Source: Sedimenticola sp.
GTDB lineage: Bacteria > Pseudomonadota > Gammaproteobacteria > Chromatiales > Chromatiaceae
Direction of reading: 5' to 3'
Assembly: GCA_026994195.1 (NCBI GenBank)
Contig: JALWRH010000119.1
Span: forward strand, 1-36,185
DNA length: 36,185 nucleotides
Part shown: positions 35,751-36,185 of the stretch, piece after piece
Numbering within the stretch: the first letter of the stretch is position 1
Layout: every line of letters starts with the position of its first letter
Position numbers and translations under genes: made by a program
Notes under the pieces: model-generated
Told to the model about the DNA's origin: nothing
Databases searched by the model: none
The model's input: only the letters and a program-made list of their open reading frames with translations

Positions 35751-35837
35751 CATGGATTCAGATACCCCGGTTGCAATGTGCGCCAGATTATAGCGCACAT
35801 TCAGGTTAGGCAGAAAAAGTTGGTAAGCGAGGTTTCC

Positions 35838-36185
35838 TTGTTGGAAGAAATACATCTTCAGGGGGTGGTCAGTCCGGAGCTGTCCGGTAAGCGTCTGGAT
35901 CAGGCGCTGGCATTGCTGTTTCCGGATTATTCCCGCAGCCGCCTGGCAGGTTGGATCCGCGAGGGCCGGGTACAGGTGAACGGAGAGCAGCGCAAGCCCA
36001 AGGAGAAAGTATGGCCCGGGGAGAAGATCGCCCTGCAAGCAGTGTTGGAGAACACTGATACCTGCCAGGCGGAAGACATTCCCTTGGATCTGTTATATGA
36101 AGACGAACACCTGCTGGTGGTGAACAAGCCTGCTGGCCTGGTGGTGCACCCCGCCGCCGGGAACTGGAGTGGTACGCTGCAGAAC
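35838..36185 (+). CDS. rluD: 23S rRNA pseudouridine synthase RluD (5' part only)
   Basis: The gene runs off the window; 116 residues are seen. An S4 RNA-binding domain (GKRLDQALALLFPDYSRSRLAGWIREGRVQVNGEQRKPKEKVWPGEKI, about 18-68) is followed by the start of the RsuA/RluD catalytic domain (LLYEDEHLLVVNKPAGLVVHPAAGNWSGTLQN). RluD makes pseudouridines in helix 69 of 23S rRNA. The catalytic Asp lies beyond the window. The start is TTG 35838, behind GCGAGG; no ATG is in frame. The divergent bamD-rluD pair is conserved in E. coli, which supports RluD over other family members. Confidence 0.9.
   Translation, partial: MLEEIHLQGVVSPELSGKRLDQALALLFPDYSRSRLAGWIREGRVQVNGEQRKPKEKVWPGEKIALQAVLENTDTCQAEDIPLDLLYEDEHLLVVNKPAGLVVHPAAGNWSGTLQN

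Overview
The window is ordinary chromosomal DNA of a gammaproteobacterium with moderately high G+C. Gene blocks resemble those of Enterobacteria and Pseudomonas: rpmG-rpmB / radC / coaBC ... slmA; sucC-sucD; rpsT / murJ / ribF-ileS-lspA; bamD / rluD. A TauE/SafE-type exporter and the overall gene mix would fit a free-living or sulfur-oxidising member of the class, but that placement is inference and no marker here fixes the genus.

Layout. 1-327: repeats and the rpmBG terminator. 328-960: rpmG-rpmB on the minus strand with a clear promoter. 961-4004: a large unknown lipoprotein and a DUF7931-like gene sit between rpmB and radC. 4155-9421: coaBC, an AlgC-like two-TM phosphohexomutase homologue, argB and slmA; dut, often found here, is absent. 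9436-11251: a divergent pair, a DUF4124 secreted protein and a TauE-like exporter. 11329-13385: sucC-sucD. 13506-16433: a divergent pair, a permuted NlpC/P60-like hydrolase and a 7TM-DISM diguanylate cyclase. 16513-19124: rpsT and a DUF1631 protein. 19304-26097: murJ, a secreted discoidin-like gene, ribF, ileS and lspA.

26098-27524 is the accessory patch. It holds an internally deleted IS110-type transposase, a structure that folds like an integron attC site, an AT-rich DUF2007 gene with cassette-like character, and the C-terminal end of a Y1 (REP-associated) transposase bordered by GGGTGTCC motifs. The usual continuation lspA-fkpB-ispH is broken at this point. 27525-29900: cytochrome b561, a repeat-bearing gap, and a translationally coupled ampD / BtuF-like pair. 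30199-32349: a second DUF1631 protein, paralogous to the first. 32620-34602: FKBP-nadC-FKBP. 34694-36185: bamD and rluD, divergent across a region with near-perfect terminal inverted repeats.

Most notable: (i) the AlgC homologue has Gly where the catalytic phosphoserine should be, plus further active-site changes; (ii) the attC-like site and cassette-like gene with no integrase in view; (iii) a family of about 100-125 bp repeats (three copies) that carries a conserved extended -10 motif and lies ahead of genes; (iv) bamD has no usable start codon near its lipoprotein signal, exactly where one arm of the inverted repeat ends; (v) short repeats abut the U-tracts of two terminators and supply the stop codons of sucD and lspA. 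No tRNA, rRNA, CRISPR array or complete mobile element was seen.
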